Numbered from the stretch's first letter, positions 34,950 through 48,093 are shown. The stretch: DNA of 64,000 nucleotides from Neckera pumila (GCA_963969595.1 OZ018413.1:4740711-4804710); one strand, 5' to 3'. The notes: generated by a model not told the origin, from the sequence alone. Translations and numbers: made by a program.

Positions 34950-36300
34950 ACTTTGTATCCCTTCTAAATGTCACAAATGCTCCACTATGGCATTTTTAAT
35001 CAACAATACTTCATTTGCAATAACTCTTCTACTTGTTTGCTGTCTGTAACCTTCATCATGATGCCTAGCTAATGAAAGATCATCATCTGGTCTATCTGCT
35101 TTGTCCAACAACATATTATGAAAAATACGTGTGGTGTAAATGCTACTTGATACATGGAGCAATTAGGCATGTACACTGGTTGTTTTAGGATTTGCCATAC
35201 ACCTTTGAAAATACCAAATGATCTTTCTACAGCCATTTGTGTACTACTATGCTTATAATTGAATTGATCACTCATAAGGTCCAATCTATAACTTGGAAGT
35301 AGAATCAACATATAAGTCTCTTGTTTATAACCAGCATCTCCAATTAGTTATTTCAGTATGGGAATGCCTTCAATGAGCTCGCTAGCGCATTTAAGCATTG
35401 TCCTCTACCAACTGCAGCTTTGATTCCTAAGTTTGCAAAAACCCTAGCATCATGAACCACACCAGGATAACATGCCAAAATGTTCAAAAAAAGAGTCTCA
35501 ACATCCACTATCGCTGATAAAATGAAGCTATAATTTTTATCTTTATTATAAGAATCAGTGGACCTTTCATTACCAAGTAAAATTTACTTCAACGTGTGTA
35601 ACATCTATAGCACCACATACTTGAGGGATTCCTCATTTTGATTCAAATCAATCTTTCACCTTTTGTAATTGTTCAGCGGTTGGTTAAGTCAAGTGATGTT
35701 GCCCTCTAAGATTTAGAGACCTAATAAATCTTGTAGAGACCTCACTAACTATAGATTTTCCAATTCCAAACAATTCTTCTATTGAAAGTAAAGAATCCCC
35801 AGTAGCAAGTCTACGGATGGCGATGGAAACTTGCTTTGTAACTTCTAATTTGTAATTTGGTAGTTTATCTAATCCAAACGGAGTATTGGTTTGAAGGTCT
35901 TGCTTTGGCACCAATGAGCATATATATTGAAATGTAGGGACTGACATCCTAAACATCTCTCTAAAACGTGTAGGATCATTGACCATAATCATGTTGAAAA
36001 ATTGATGTCACCAATGGAGTGTTATGGGCTTCACATACCATGGTCCCCACTAAATGCCTGCTAATTTCCTATAGGTAGGTGGAGTCTTAGATCCAATGCA
36101 CAAAGTCTCTTCATCTTTGGACTTGGACAAGGATGCAATCTTGGTACGGGTTCCTGTGACATTAGGATGACTAGAAGGTATAATTGTTTTGAACCTAGGA
36201 AGACTTATTGAAGGAGCTAAACTAACTCTTGACAGAAACATTTGAGAGCCCATGCAATTGCAGTGGCAGCTCCTGCTAAAATACATATGAACCTTTTTGC
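34950..36300 (-). pseudogene. PIF/Harbinger (HARBI1-type) DDE transposase, broken
   Basis: Reading right to left on the minus strand: an N-terminal part (DPTRFREMFRMS, then FQYICSLV), a helix-turn-helix-like stretch (SLLSIEELFGIGKSIVSEVS, 35684-35992), then GIPQVCGAIDVTHVEV with the first catalytic Asp near 35610, PGVVHDARVF, GDAGY with the second Asp near 35325, and STQMAVERSFGIFKGVW with the catalytic Glu near 35230. Several stops and at least one frame change separate the parts, so the enzyme is dead. It converges on the Myb/SANT-like gene at 32770-34017; together they make one decayed element. Confidence 0.8.
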
Positions 36301-38070
36301 TTTCATTGCCATGATGTTTGTAACAAATCTCCCTTCTTTTCTATGTATGAAAAACTTCACTAAGTTGTTTAAAATCAAAACAAAGCAACAATAGCTTCAC
36401 TAACTACTACAAATAATAAATATTAAACAAGGGACAAGGCAGAGAAGAAGAGGAGGTTCACAAATAATAAATGGAAACAAAGGCCCCAAACTTCATCAAG
36501 ATTTCCAGTTTATAAGCAAGTTGATTAGGTCACACAACCTCCACATTGGGTCAAGGCCCCCCATGCAAACAAGCTCTAAAGTAGTGCAACAAGCCTCTTG
36601 CAAAGGCAAAGCCGAGAATGAATGTAAAAAAAAAGCCCCCCTATTTTGTGCCGTCTTTGTCAATTATTAATGCCTCTCTTAGTTTATTTGGGGCCACTGA
36701 TTACAAATATGAATTCAGAATTCGCAAATTTTATCATGCGTCACAAATAAAACATTCGTCTGTTTTCCCTTGGATAAAAGGGGCGGGGGGGGGGGGGGGG
36801 GGGGCAAAACGACCCTCCAATGCCTTCCAATGTCATCGAGCTTAATGTAGACTAAGGTAACTGCACCTTAAATCGCACAATTAAGCAATTCAGCCTAATT
36901 CAGCATGGGTTTCACTATTATATTGATTTTTTTTGTGGGGTCCCATTGGTTGTCAAAAGGGAATTCTAGATTCTCTTAGAATGCATTTTTTGGACACTGT
37001 GTGAATAAACTAAAAACTTCCAAAGTGTTGAGAAAAGTTGTACCCAAAAGCAATCATAGAGTCATATGAATAGTGGGAGTACATTTTAGGCAAAAATATC
37101 CGTTGTGCGCTTTTAAGGACTGTCCAATTTTAGGAGTAGTTAAAATAGCCACCCCCTTTTTGATCATCCTCCCATTTCCAATCAATAGATTGATTTAGTT
37201 GTAACCATAGCTTTTATTATAGATCATTTGATTCTTATGTGATTCTTCTGTAATGAACAACACATTGACAACCTAATAAAGTTGCCATTGATCAAGTTTG
37301 GGCTTGCCTATTGATCGAAAATAGGAAACCCTAACTTTTCCACTTCTTTAATTTTTACTTATTCTACACTTGATGAAAAATTACCAAAAAATGACAATCT
37401 TTCTTATTCCTATTTCCTCACTGGAGAAAATTTTCTCCTCCACCATTGCTCAATCACACATATGCTAAAATGCTTAAGTGATCGGAAATGGGAGATCTAC
37501 CTTACTTTAATAGTTATAAAGATCGGGTATAAGGTGGATACCCCCATTATGGCGCAGTGCCTTAAAGCGCACCCTAGATTAAGCCCTTAAATGGTGTAGT
37601 TATCTACTGAAAATTGTCAGTGAATGAATACGGTGGTTCATCAAAGAACCAGTGGCCATTTTGGTATTGATGACATGCTTCTAAGCTCACATCACATGTT
37701 AATTTGTTTCTCTGACAAGGTAATCATTATTTTCTCTTCTTCAAAATACATGGACAATTCCCATTGATTACTGACAAGTTTTTCTATAGCTTGTTGGTTA
37801 CTAATTTTATTTTATTTTCATTGTTTTAAACACGATTGCAACTCCATTTCTTTTCATTCTGACACCTTGGGAGGGGAACTTTGTGCATGTGACTGCTGAT
37901 TTTTAGTGCAGCCTATGAGCGCTTTTGAATATTCTACTTCCAAAACTTTGTACCCCTATTGTGCTCTCATATTTGTCAAAATTTGAATTTTTTTACTGCA
38001 TTTCTTCCTTTTCTACACATCTCTTTATAATCCCGTACTCAATACTGTCTACTTAGCCTTCAAATTACTC
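36301..38070. other. Intergenic DNA with a poly-G tract
   Basis: No gene. At 36785-36804 there is an uninterrupted run of 20 G after GGGC, followed at 36805-36840 by GACCCTCCAATGCC, a diverged scrap of the 299 bp MITE family. The rest is AT-rich. The right edge meets a short stretch (38077-38110) like the outer end of the foldback at 796-1800. Confidence 0.5.
36785..36804 (+). repeat. G20 homopolymer
   Basis: Twenty consecutive G residues, the only such run in the window. It could form G-quadruplex structures on the plus strand. Such runs are also hard to sequence exactly, so the true length may differ. Confidence 0.85.
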
Positions 38071-39460
38071 ATGGCTCAATTTGTGGCGCTTTTGGGTGTA
38101 CCCACCTTAGAAGAACGGATAAAGAAGAACTCGTTCCTCAAAACACTCCCCACCGAACACGTGTCTATTCCACACTGGCTTTCCCCGGCTACGCCCAGAA
38201 CAGACCCAGCCACGCTGTTACCCTGTCCGGCCATCAGGAAACAAACACGCCCGCCGGTGTGAACAGGCCCCACCACTGGGCCCCACTATTCCCCCAGCAA
38301 CCGACTCCAAAGTCCAAAGTCCCACCTCTCGTCGGTCGGTCCGTCGGTCCAGTCCACCCGGTCCGATGCGTTGGCGCAAGCGGATGATCAATCGCAGGCC
38401 CGTCTTCCACGGCGCCTGTCCACATGGAAGCCTCTAGTGCCGCATGGCCCATCCCTGCGTTGCTTGCCTGGTGGCCTTGGGCTTGGACCCTCCTTCTCGG
38501 ACCCTGGCTTCGGAGTTCGGACCCTGGCTAGCTTGCCTCCCCACCCTTGCCCAATTTCTTCCGACGTTTGCTCCCATTTGGTGCCTTCTCATCAAGGTTG
38601 CAGGAAATTGATGTGATTGTATCCCAGACTTGGATTGGAAGCCTGAATTAGTTTGGACCTTGGATTTGCAAAGCCCTTGGACCTTGGATTTGCAAAGCCT
38701 TTGCACTTTGGATTGCAAGCCATGACGAGGGGATACAAGCTGCGATTCTGAGTTGTGTCTGTGATGTGGGCTTCAAGCTGTGATATTGGGTTCCACGCTT
38801 GTGATTTTGGGTTGCAGGCTGTGATTTGGTTTAGGATTCCAAGCTGTGATTTGGTTGGGAAGCTTTGATTTTATGAATCCCAGGGGAAGTTGCGTCCCGT
38901 GTTGGAGGAGGTCTGGCTGGGAGGGGAGAAGCGGGTGTGTGGGTTTGACGAGGTTTGTGTACTGAATCTCGACATTAGGCATGGAAGTTTTTGAATGAAC
39001 AGGGTGCTTGTTCAGGGATGGCGAATGTATTGGTGCGAGGTTGAGTGATGATCGATTTCTAAGCAAGCTTCGTCGGTGGATCTGGCTGCTTGGAGCGTTC
39101 TCCTTCTTTCCCTTTAGGTATGGTGGTTCGCCGTCTCTTTTGCAATGGAAGTCTTCGTTTATAGGTGGAAGTCACAGTTTGAAAAGATGCAGTAATCAGT
39201 ATTCGTACACGTTTCGAAAATGTGAACGTTCTTTTGCATTTATGTATGTGTTTTCCTATCACTTTGATCAGTGTAAAACTCTTTGGGTGGAAAACTTCTA
39301 TATATATATACGGAGTATTGACTCATACAATAGTGGAAGTCGCGTTTAAAAAGTTGCAGTAATTCATGTATGTGCATGCTTCGTTGAGTGCGAGCATTCC
39401 AGTGCGTGTGTGTTTCTACCATTTTGATCCGTTTCAATTCTTTTGATGAAATTTAAAATT
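38071..39460 (+). other. GC-richer block upstream of the RPAP1-like gene, with tandem repeats
   Basis: About 38080-38800 is clearly richer in G and C than its surroundings, with many CCC/GGG words and short repeats such as GTCGGTCGGT and TTGGACCTTGGATTTGCAAAG (twice near 38660). It may be promoter and leader of the following gene. At about 39166-39282 and 39334-39448 two diverged tandem units (168 bp period) share GTGGAAGTC, TGCAGTAAT and TTTTGATC motifs. I found no coding exon matching the missing N-terminus of the downstream protein. Confidence 0.4.
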
Positions 39461-39464
39461 TTTG

Positions 39465-39650
39465 AATAGTTTAATCGATTTACACTCGCTTAGACGTTGT
39501 CATGAGCAAAGGTAGAGTTCGAGTCTTAGGGTGTTCAGGCCATAGCCTAATAGTTTCGAAGCTTCTGGTTACCCACATGACATGTGGCCACGCGGAACCC
39601 TACCATTTGGATCAGGGTCAAGTCAAATTCCTTAAAAAAAATTTTGAGAC
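39465..39650 (+). mobile_element. Possible SINE (tRNA-derived retroposon)
   Basis: A stretch with tRNA-like promoter boxes: a degenerate A box around CACTCGCTTAGACGTTGT and a B-box-like GAGTTCGAGTCTTA (39516-39529), about 35 bases further on. After about 110 bases of tRNA-unrelated sequence it ends near an A run (39633-39641). That is the layout of plant SINEs. No clear target duplication, so this is tentative. Confidence 0.35.
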
Positions 39651-40062
39651 TCTTGTTAAAAGTCTGTCGTGAAGATTATTCGCCGTATGCGTATAATCGG
39701 ATGTCTGTTTTCGTGTATCCAATGGCTTCCTGTCGTTGTGAATCCTGTCTACATGTGAATGTGTGATCACTTCGGAGAGATCTTAGCTTGTGCAGGGCCT
39801 ACAGGCCATAGCGTGATGACTTGTTGCTTCATGAAGATTGTCGTTAACTTGTCATTTATGAAGATTGTTTTGCCAATGATGTAGACTGTACAGCACTGGC
39901 TGATTTTGGACCGTTTTCTTGGTACTATTTCAGGAAAGCCATCAATGACAGGATTCCATTGACACCAGTAATTCAAAGCGACCATTAATGTTCTCTCATC
40001 CAGGACATAGTTGACAGAGTACGCAAGAGATTCGACTGGAGCATTAACGAAGTTTGAGGAAG

Positions 40063-43000
40063 ATGGGCATATCGTGGACAGATAGGTTGGAAGCTGTGAA
40101 GTCTTATGTATTTGATCTGGAAGGAAATGTTGCAGCTCGGACTGAATCCTCCAAGCGAGCGCCGGGCTGCTACACTTTGAAAGATGCCATTAAGCTCACT
40201 CGCTGTGCGGTAATTACAAATAAGAAATCCATATCTTCGAAACGATAGACTTAAACTGCAAATACTGCTATTAGCACATGTCCCATTTTCATGTATCACA
40301 AGAATTTTTACGTTATTGAAACAATGCTTAGTCTCTTCCCTCAGAGTAGAAACAATAAGAACTTCCAAGATTGAACATCTTCACAACGAATCATTTTAAA
40401 ATGCAGTAAGAGAACCATCTGCAGCTTGCAACTCAAGAACAAAGCAACGAGGCTCGTTGCACTACTATAAACATGACCAGTTGGAAGGGGGGTGCCTCGG
40501 TTCTCATGATTGAACAGAGCATTGTGTGACATGCTATGTGTCATTCTATGCTGCTTGAAGAGGACTTTTGGAAATTTCAATGACTGAGGATTCTACCGAG
40601 GAATATATTGAGGTTTGCACTGAGGATTAGAATTGCGACGTGCAATATGGCATTCTAAGATGGTTGATTACTGTTTTTGAGATTTCCGGATTATACAATT
40701 GAGGAGGAATTTATTTGAGGTTTGTTCTATCGATTAGAACTGTGACATGCGGTATGGCATTCTATGATGGTTGAAATCGGGTAATTGTGATTTTCAAGCA
40801 GTGAGGATTATACGAAGGAATATATGGAGAATTGTACTGAGGGATACATGGAAAGAAACATGTGAAAATCACACATTCTATTTGAGCTAGGGAATCACAC
40901 ATGTGAAAAGCACACATTCTACTTGATGCTACGAAATTTTCGCAAGAGTTTGTGCTGATCTGGATGAACACAACGACCTCATGCTGCAGGATCCAACTCA
41001 ACAGGAGGCAGCTTTGCTACTTATTGCAGCAGTGCTTTTAAAGGCGACAGAGGGAATACAAGCTGAGCACAAAAGCCACTTTGAAAAGGATACTGATGTG
41101 GATTGGCAAGCCGTGTGGACGTGTGCCGTTGGTCCAGGGTTAGAGCTCGCCTCATCACTGAGGTAAAACAAACCCAGACTGCGGTGTTTATTGTTGGCAA
41201 GCACGCGCATTTAGATTTCTGGCCACAGTAGAGGATGGAATTTAGCCTTCTGTTTCAATCTGAAGTTATAATGTGAAGTTTTTGTGTTATCGTTGAGTAC
41301 AGGGTAGCTTTGGACGACACAGATTTATCTGTAATAGCAGCCTGTGCAAAAGCTTTACGTGTATTGCTAAGCTGCTCTGCCAATGAGACCGTTTTTGGTC
41401 TTCAAGAGGTATTATTCCCCCTCCTGCTTAGTTCGCATCAATGGGCCAGGTAGTGGCAGAGCAGGCTAGGTTATGAGGAATTTATATCTATTGAGACTGT
41501 TTTGCGGTGACGATGGAAGAACTGAAATGTGGTTGTTTCTCTATGACTTAGCTTGCTTTGGCATTACCTGACATAATCTCAATGTAAGCATGTTTGAGCA
41601 GTTTGATTGCCTTAAGATCTCAAAATACTCGCAAAATATTGCAACTCTAGTGCTTCAGCTCTCGACAATTGCGTGAATCCACAGTGCTATTATGCACATA
41701 GTTAAGGCCCGTTGTCAGAACTCTAACATTATCAGCCTTAATCGAGCTCTTCTTTGCAAATCGGAACTTGCCACAGCAACGAAACTTGTTTGCATTGCGA
41801 TTATGATTTTTATTTGTTTACATGTGGACTTGCCCAACTCACGGAGACTTGTGGTGACAGAGTTTATGGCCAGGCAACAAGTCAGCATTCACAGCGCCTG
41901 TGGTTCGAAGGAAGACAGAGCTGGAAGAAGGGTTTATTGGGGGTGGGCGATGGAAGTACCATGTCCATGCAAGTGACTTGTATCCTGAAACGCAATTAGT
42001 CAATCCTCTGAGTGATACTGAAGAGGACAAGGATTCCATTGGAGATGAAGCTGAGATTCTAAGCAAAGATGTTGCTGCAGGTCTTCTTCGGATGGATCTT
42101 CTTACTCGAATCCAGTACATTTTAAAGGTATTTCTTTGATGGTCTGAAGCCTCACTCCCTTGCAAATATTGCCTTTCAGATAAGGATTGAAATTGGGATT
42201 TAGGGACAGCAAGCACTGCCAAGAACTTTCCTAACGTCTCTCTTTACTTCACTTTTTGAGTCTGACCCGATTCTTTTCGGCCACTTCCTTATAAATTCCG
42301 GTACTACATGAGATAAAAAGGTTTTTTCGGGCTCCCTATGAAGTAAAACAGCTTCCTTATACTCAATATATTTCAAGGATGTTTTATGTACATTGGATAT
42401 ATTCTAAGTATATCTTGCAATTTGTTTTTCCACCGTCTTGTGCTAATTCAGTGGCATTACAAATTCTACATCATTGTAAACTATATTGCTTCCTCTTTCA
42501 TTTTTGATTTTCCTTGTTGTTTTTTGATAATTTCAAGAGTGGCTTTCTCATTGTGGGTGCAGGTAGAGCAGGTGAAAGCAGCGGACGAGCACCTGTTGTG
42601 TGTGGCGATAGCGCTGGCTCGTCACTCGCCGGCTGGTGCCAAAGCTGTCATGAAGAGTCCCCGACTGATGGACACCGTCATCCAACGATTCCTCCTCACA
42701 GACGAAGATTTGAACGAGGGCCTGCGTCCTGCTCACACCAAAGCCATTCAACTTCTGAAAGTGAGTCGCCTCTCTCCCATTTATCAAATTCATGAATTCA
42801 CCTCCTCACAGCTTGAAAGAATCTTCTGTTCAAGAGAGAGTTTCTTTGATCCTGTGACATTCACTTTCTTGAATGCACTTCCATTTTAGTTAGATTTTTA
42901 CTACCAAATTCAATGTTCTTCACTGGTTGCGGTGACATCAAATTTAACCCTCTCTGGATTATACTTACAATATGATCAGTTCAATCGGTCATTTTAGTAC

Positions 43001-46000
43001 CATGAATCTTTGATCCCCGAGTGGTTAACAAGACCTCTTTCTGTCTATGACCAGATCCTCTCCCAAGCCAATGCAGCCAACTGCATCCGCTTCGCCGAAA
43101 CAGGCGCTCTCCAAGTAGCCCAAAGCGAGCTTTACAAGCAAGGCTTCCCCTTGCCGTCCGACCCACGTCTCGGCGATCCCTCTTTCAAAGGCGTCTGTGC
43201 CACAGTCGTAGAATGCCTTCGCCTCTGGCGCGTCTGCATCAACCACCAAATCGGCATCGCTCTCTTCCCTGACATCTACCCCGCTCTTTGTTTCTGGCTC
43301 ACCCCTCTCTCCCTCAAAGAAATCTCATCCCCAACTTCAGAAGATATGCTCTTCTTAGCCCAAGAGTCTTACAGCTTACTTGAGCGCTTAGCTTGGACTC
43401 TCCCAGTTCTCCCCACCCAAGGCTCCGCGCACGTGAATTGGACGTGGAATGTGGCTTTACCGTTGGTGGAAACAGCTTCTGGGTGGCTAACCAAAGAGCG
43501 TATTGCTGCTGTGAACACTGAGCTCGCAAAGGAACCTCAGTCGAAGCATCGTGTGATGTTGTTGGCAACTGTGGCGTCTGTGTTTCATTTCCTTGCAACT
43601 GTTTGTGAGATGTTCTCTGGCGATGCAAAAGAAGGGTTGCATCCTGTTGTGAAGGAGCTCGCTGTGGCGTTGGCGTCCAACAATTTGGTGGCTTTTGGAA
43701 AGGGGAGTGGTGGGAAATCTATGCTGGAAATTATTGTTTCGTTCTGGGGTAGAGTGGATGAAGTATCGGCGATGGGGATCGCGAGCTGTATCCATGGACT
43801 GGTGCGGTTGCTGCGTGTGACTGATCAGTTGTATGAGCGTGACGGAAGTGAAAAGAATGAGATTTTGTCAAAAGGGTTGGTGAGCTCGGCAGATGGGGAG
43901 TTGAGACGTGTGCTAAATCTTTTGGGGAATGAGGTTTTGGAAAAGAGACCTGCACGCGGGGAGAATGTGTCAGGGCCTGCTCCTGGATTAGGGTTTGGTT
44001 GGGGTCAAGAGGGTGGCGGGGTGTGGTCCAAGCGTGGGCTCCTTGGGAACGGTGTGGCGAGGCTTTTGACTAACTTGCTCGAAATTGTACCATTCAAGGC
44101 GGACAATGATAATAAGAATGGGGAGCTGATGTGGAGAATCAACTGCTGTCTCTGCGTTGCAGGTTTGTTTGGTCCTGGCGATGGCGACATGGTACACCGA
44201 ATTTACTCAAACGTGCTTTTGCACTCTGATATAGTCACGCTTGTGCTCCAGGGTGTGAATGGCTCAAACTACATTTACGGAGAGATTTCTAAGGTGTTGC
44301 AGGAACATTACAAGAAGGTGTGGATAAGTGCGCAACCAGGGAAATCCTCACACGGGGGCAACCGGAAGAAGCCGAAGACGAGTTTGATAGCGACGAAGCT
44401 ATCAAATCTGAGTGAAGAAAGTGCGAAACTAGCTGAAGAGAAGCTGGGCACGGAAGGCTTTTCCATTGACATGGTAGCCGAGTGGGCCAAGCAGAGGCTG
44501 CCTTTACCCCCGCATTCTGTTTTGAGCCCCATGGCTATCAATTTAACCAGAGGCAATGGTCCGGAGTGTAAAATGCTGGCCGATGGGACTTTTGTCATCA
44601 GCCAAGACGAAATGGAAGACGCCATGGAGTATGGCGTGGCGTGGCTTTTGGGCTTGGAAGTCTTGAGTCAATCACTCTCGAATGATCGTAATATTTTTGC
44701 AGCCATTCCTGTTGTGCGAAAGGTGCATGCGCTGTCGTGCCTGTTTCTGCTTGGGGGGGACGTGTTTCTACGGAAGGCTGTGAAAAGTTGCATTGGAAAG
44801 TTACAGGGACTGTATGGAATGCTACTTGAGGCGAAGGCGCCCAGTGGTGTGATCAGGCTGGACTTTGAAGGGGAAATTGATGGAGGCTACTGTGGCTTTG
44901 TTGAGGCTCTTGTGAAAAAATTCTCGCAGGAGGCTTCTGGCGATGCTGGATTTGGTGGTCAAGTGGCGCTGTACTTGAGAATGGATGTTACTGTTTCCAT
45001 TCGATTGCAGACATGGCGAGCCTTGTCTGCTGCACAGGCTTTTGATCTTCTTCCTGCTCTCGCGGACTGCCCTGGCGACCCCTCTGGATATCTCTTTCCT
45101 TCTGAGGTATTATTCACTTCTTGGTGTACATTTGATTCTTGATTTCACACCTTGGGCCTTTCAAGGTTTACGGTTCAGGGGTTTAACGCCTGGTACTCGA
45201 CCTAATGATACTAAGATTTTGGAAAAATTTAGTAATAAATAACTAAAATTCCTCCAACATATCTACATCATTAATTCATGTGGAGTATTCTTTCTTCTTT
45301 CCATTGGCATATTACATGATTTTTTTTGAAGCTTTACAACATTCATCATCCTTCCAGTGGATGGTTGACCGCTTAGAGAACGTTAATGTTGGGCCACTAA
45401 GTCTTGGAAACCGTGATTCTCTTTAAGATTGAGTGGTCCTCTGACATTAGTCCTTTCTAATATTCTTCCGAGAATGTGGTTTCAACATTTGAAAGCAAAG
45501 CCAAGGATCCAGGAGTTGTCATCAGCGTTCAGAAAAGTGGCTAAATTTAATAAAACTTCTGAATACCAGAGTGTTCTTAGCACATTTAGCGGTGATTTTA
45601 GCAACTTGAGCTGCTTGCGAAAATCACTGTTGGAGTCACTGGTCATCATGGTTCTAAAGTTGCAGTGTCTTGGATTGCAAGTCATTTTCGTCAGTGACTC
45701 AAGGTGTCGTAGTTCTCACTTTTATTTTAGTGTTTCGTTGGTCTTTAGTGCTGCAGTCGAGCTTAACACTTGTATATTAAATAATGTTATAATGCGTCTT
45801 GTGTTTCTAACAAGCATGTTAAACTGGTACCGGTTACTGATTTCGGAGCGACCTCGCACTCATCGTGTTCATCTATTTGCTGGTTGCAGAAAAACGTGGA
45901 GATGATCGAAGCTTTCGTGTCTGCGTTGACAACTGGTGAACTTACATTTGTAGCTGGTAAGACCTCGGCGGCATCAACACTAGCTCTACATCACCTTGCA

Positions 46001-46520
46001 GCTTTTCTCTTTGAAGAGAATTCAGCAACAGATGAATCATTGCTGCAAAAGACTGCGAGGGCTCTCTTCGACACTTCTAAGCAAATACCACAGGAGCAGC
46101 ATCAGGTTTTCCCTCTCACTATTATCCCATGTTAATATCAGTATCTGCTTAAAAAAGGTTTTCCATCTCGCTATTATCTCATGTCAAGCTCAGTATTTGC
46201 TTAGAACAGGTTTTCATTCTCACTATGATCTCATGTTACAACCCAGAATGTAAACAGGGTTATAGGTTTAGGGTTCAGGGTTTGGGGTTTGGAGTCCACG
46301 TTTCAGCGAAGGCTCTCTCTGATCTCTCCAATTCCCGTGTTTGCAGGAATTCCTGCGGAAGGTAGTGGAAAACTCACTGTCATGGCCAGCAAAGCCAGTG
46401 AGCTCAGGAGAGTTAGAAAGACGGCTCAGCTTCATTCAAACACTCTGTGAAGGTGACGACGTCGTAACGAACCAAGTGAGAGTTTTGCGTGGTGTCCTAC
46501 TTCAAAACTCTCATTCCTGA
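40063..46520 (+). CDS. IYO: RPAP1/MINIYO-type RNA polymerase II-associated protein, N-terminus not found
   Basis: RPAP1 proteins help assemble and import RNA polymerase II; the plant homologue MINIYO controls the switch to cell differentiation. Exons with consistent phase: about 40063-40209, 40990-41162, 41303-41408, 41861-42127, 42563-42760, 43055-45106 (684 codons), 45890-46105, 46347-46520; about 1,110 residues. The first exon reads as the RPAP1_C region (VFDLEGNVAA, then CYTLKDAIKLTRCA). Next come DWQAVW, VALDDTDLSVIAACAKALRVLLSC, WKYHVHASDLY, CVAIALARHSP and ANCIRFAETG, all in the family order. The end (LLPALADCPGD, then ALHHLAAFLF) matches the plant protein's C-terminus. The first roughly 350 residues expected, including RPAP1_N, are not seen. 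The exact border of the first exon is uncertain. Confidence 0.85.
40597..40840 (+). repeat. Imperfect tandem repeat in the first intron of the RPAP1-like gene
   Basis: Two to three diverged units with a period of about 107-115 bp share GAGGAAT, TTGAGGTTTG, GATTAGAA, ATGGCATTCTA and GATGGTTGA. The third unit (from about 40800) is partial. A separate pair, about 40858-40925, repeats ACATGTGAAAA and CACACATTCTA. Non-coding. Confidence 0.65.
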
Positions 46521-48093
46521 TACTTCTCTTGAATTGAGACTATTCCCAGGTGTATTGTACAGAACTAGCATAGCTGAGAAACTATTGAATCGGAGGACTA
46601 GTGCAACTGAGTCCATACATTTTGATGCAACCAACAATCGCACCCACATTTGAAGCTGATCCTGGGTGCACAGCAGGTAGAGATTGGATTGAGTGCAATG
46701 CAAGAATCTGCTTTCTCTCCAGTCTCCACCTACTCAATCGCGGAATTCACAATTACTTATTCCATCCACATCCTCATAATGGTTGGAGCTTAATCCTAGA
46801 ACGCTGGGCTGGTCACCGTGGAAATCATCCTTTTGGGCACCTTGTGAATCATTTGCTTAAAAAACCCTAAGACCACTCATTGGAGGTTTTGAAGTACAAC
46901 AGATTGATGTAATCCAATGTCGTTCCAAATTCCTCTTAAAATTTGATACCAAAACTCAAATTGAAAATGTAACAAAGTAATACTTGGAAATGCGCCTAAT
47001 GCACCGACGGACTAGTTTAGAATGAATTTTCTATTATCAAAACCATTTTTTTAAACCGTGAACCCAAAAATGTCAAAAACAATATAACAAAAAGTGCAAA
47101 AACGTCACCAATGCGTGGTAATGAGGCTAATTGAAAGTTACATATGGAATACGGAGAGAACCTTGCTGCACTAGTGAAACGCAAATCGTTCAAACCGCTC
47201 ACTACTCATCCCAGCACATGCTAGAAACAATGCAAAAATGAGCGAGAAGAGCAGACGCTTCCATGCTGGGCACATTTTCAGCACTGAAGATGTGATATCC
47301 TGAATCTGATCAAACCGAACAAAAATCTTATACAATCTGGACGGAGAGCGTGATGTATCCCAGTGCCCAATCTTGACCCTTGCGGTGGTGATTCCAAGAT
47401 ACCAAGTCAAATGCCAACATCACAATTGCTAAATATAAACATCAAAGGGTATGGAAGAGAGGCTTGGGGAAAACCATCGGAGTGTTCGGAAAAACTATGG
47501 ATATGACTGCCTTTGACATAATTATAAACATGACTGATGTGCATTCAGAAGTCAAAAGAGTTGTCTACTCGCACGTACCTGCCTTCGCCCTGCAAAATCT
47601 CCGCCCGCAAGCATATGGGGATTACTTCGCCTTAAAGATTGAGAATCTGAGTGTCATTTCAACATTTCTCTAATTTACACTAAGCTGATTACAAAAAAGT
47701 CGACTAACTAACTGATCAAGCCTTCACAAATTACGTGACCAGCTTCAGTGACGAGAGGACCACGCAATAAGAGCCCAGAAATCTTTCTTTTGAAATATAT
47801 TATTTGTGGTATGGTAGAAGCAACCCCAAGTGTAAGCGATAGCAATCACTCAGCTGATTGCTAAAACGCAACTATAGCTAATCATCCTCGGTGGTTACTC
47901 TGCGTATAAAGGTAATTTTTGTATCCATGCATGTAGCAAAATCAATCTAATCGCCACAAAAAAAGGCATTCAAGCTCTTTGCTGTATCGTTCACAAAAAA
48001 TCCATACAACGTCTAAACGTTCTTCAAAGAGGCCGAAAGTCAGACCCCTCCTTACAAATTGTATGCATTTGAAGTTCTCCGTACCCAACCCCC
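46521..48093. other. Intergenic DNA, possible minus-strand exon
   Basis: Left part AT-rich and empty. Just left of the last exon, 46258-46290, is a TTTAGGGTTCAGGGTTTGGGG run that resembles telomere repeat. A minus-strand frame at 47171-47410 (79 codons, with a hydrophobic stretch LLFSLIFALFLACAG) may be an exon of an unrecognised gene, but it has no supporting family. From about 47700 to 48093 probably lies the 3' untranslated region of the next, minus-strand gene. Confidence 0.35.

Noticed and set aside
38434..38718. Minus-strand frame with repeated SKVQ words.
   Set aside because: It is produced by short direct repeats (TTGGATTTGCAAAG) in a GC-rich non-coding block; no splice context or family.
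39516..39529. B-box-like word as a functional tRNA gene.
   Set aside because: No cloverleaf can be drawn around it and the A box is degenerate. Kept only as a possible SINE.
43010..45142. The 710-codon frame as a stand-alone intronless protein.
   Set aside because: It is one large internal exon (43055-45106) of the RPAP1/MINIYO-like gene, with good acceptor and donor and in-phase neighbours.
46258..46290. Interstitial telomere-like run (TTTAGGGTTCAGGGTTTGGGG).
   Set aside because: Only three or four degenerate units inside an intron; too short to suggest a former chromosome end.
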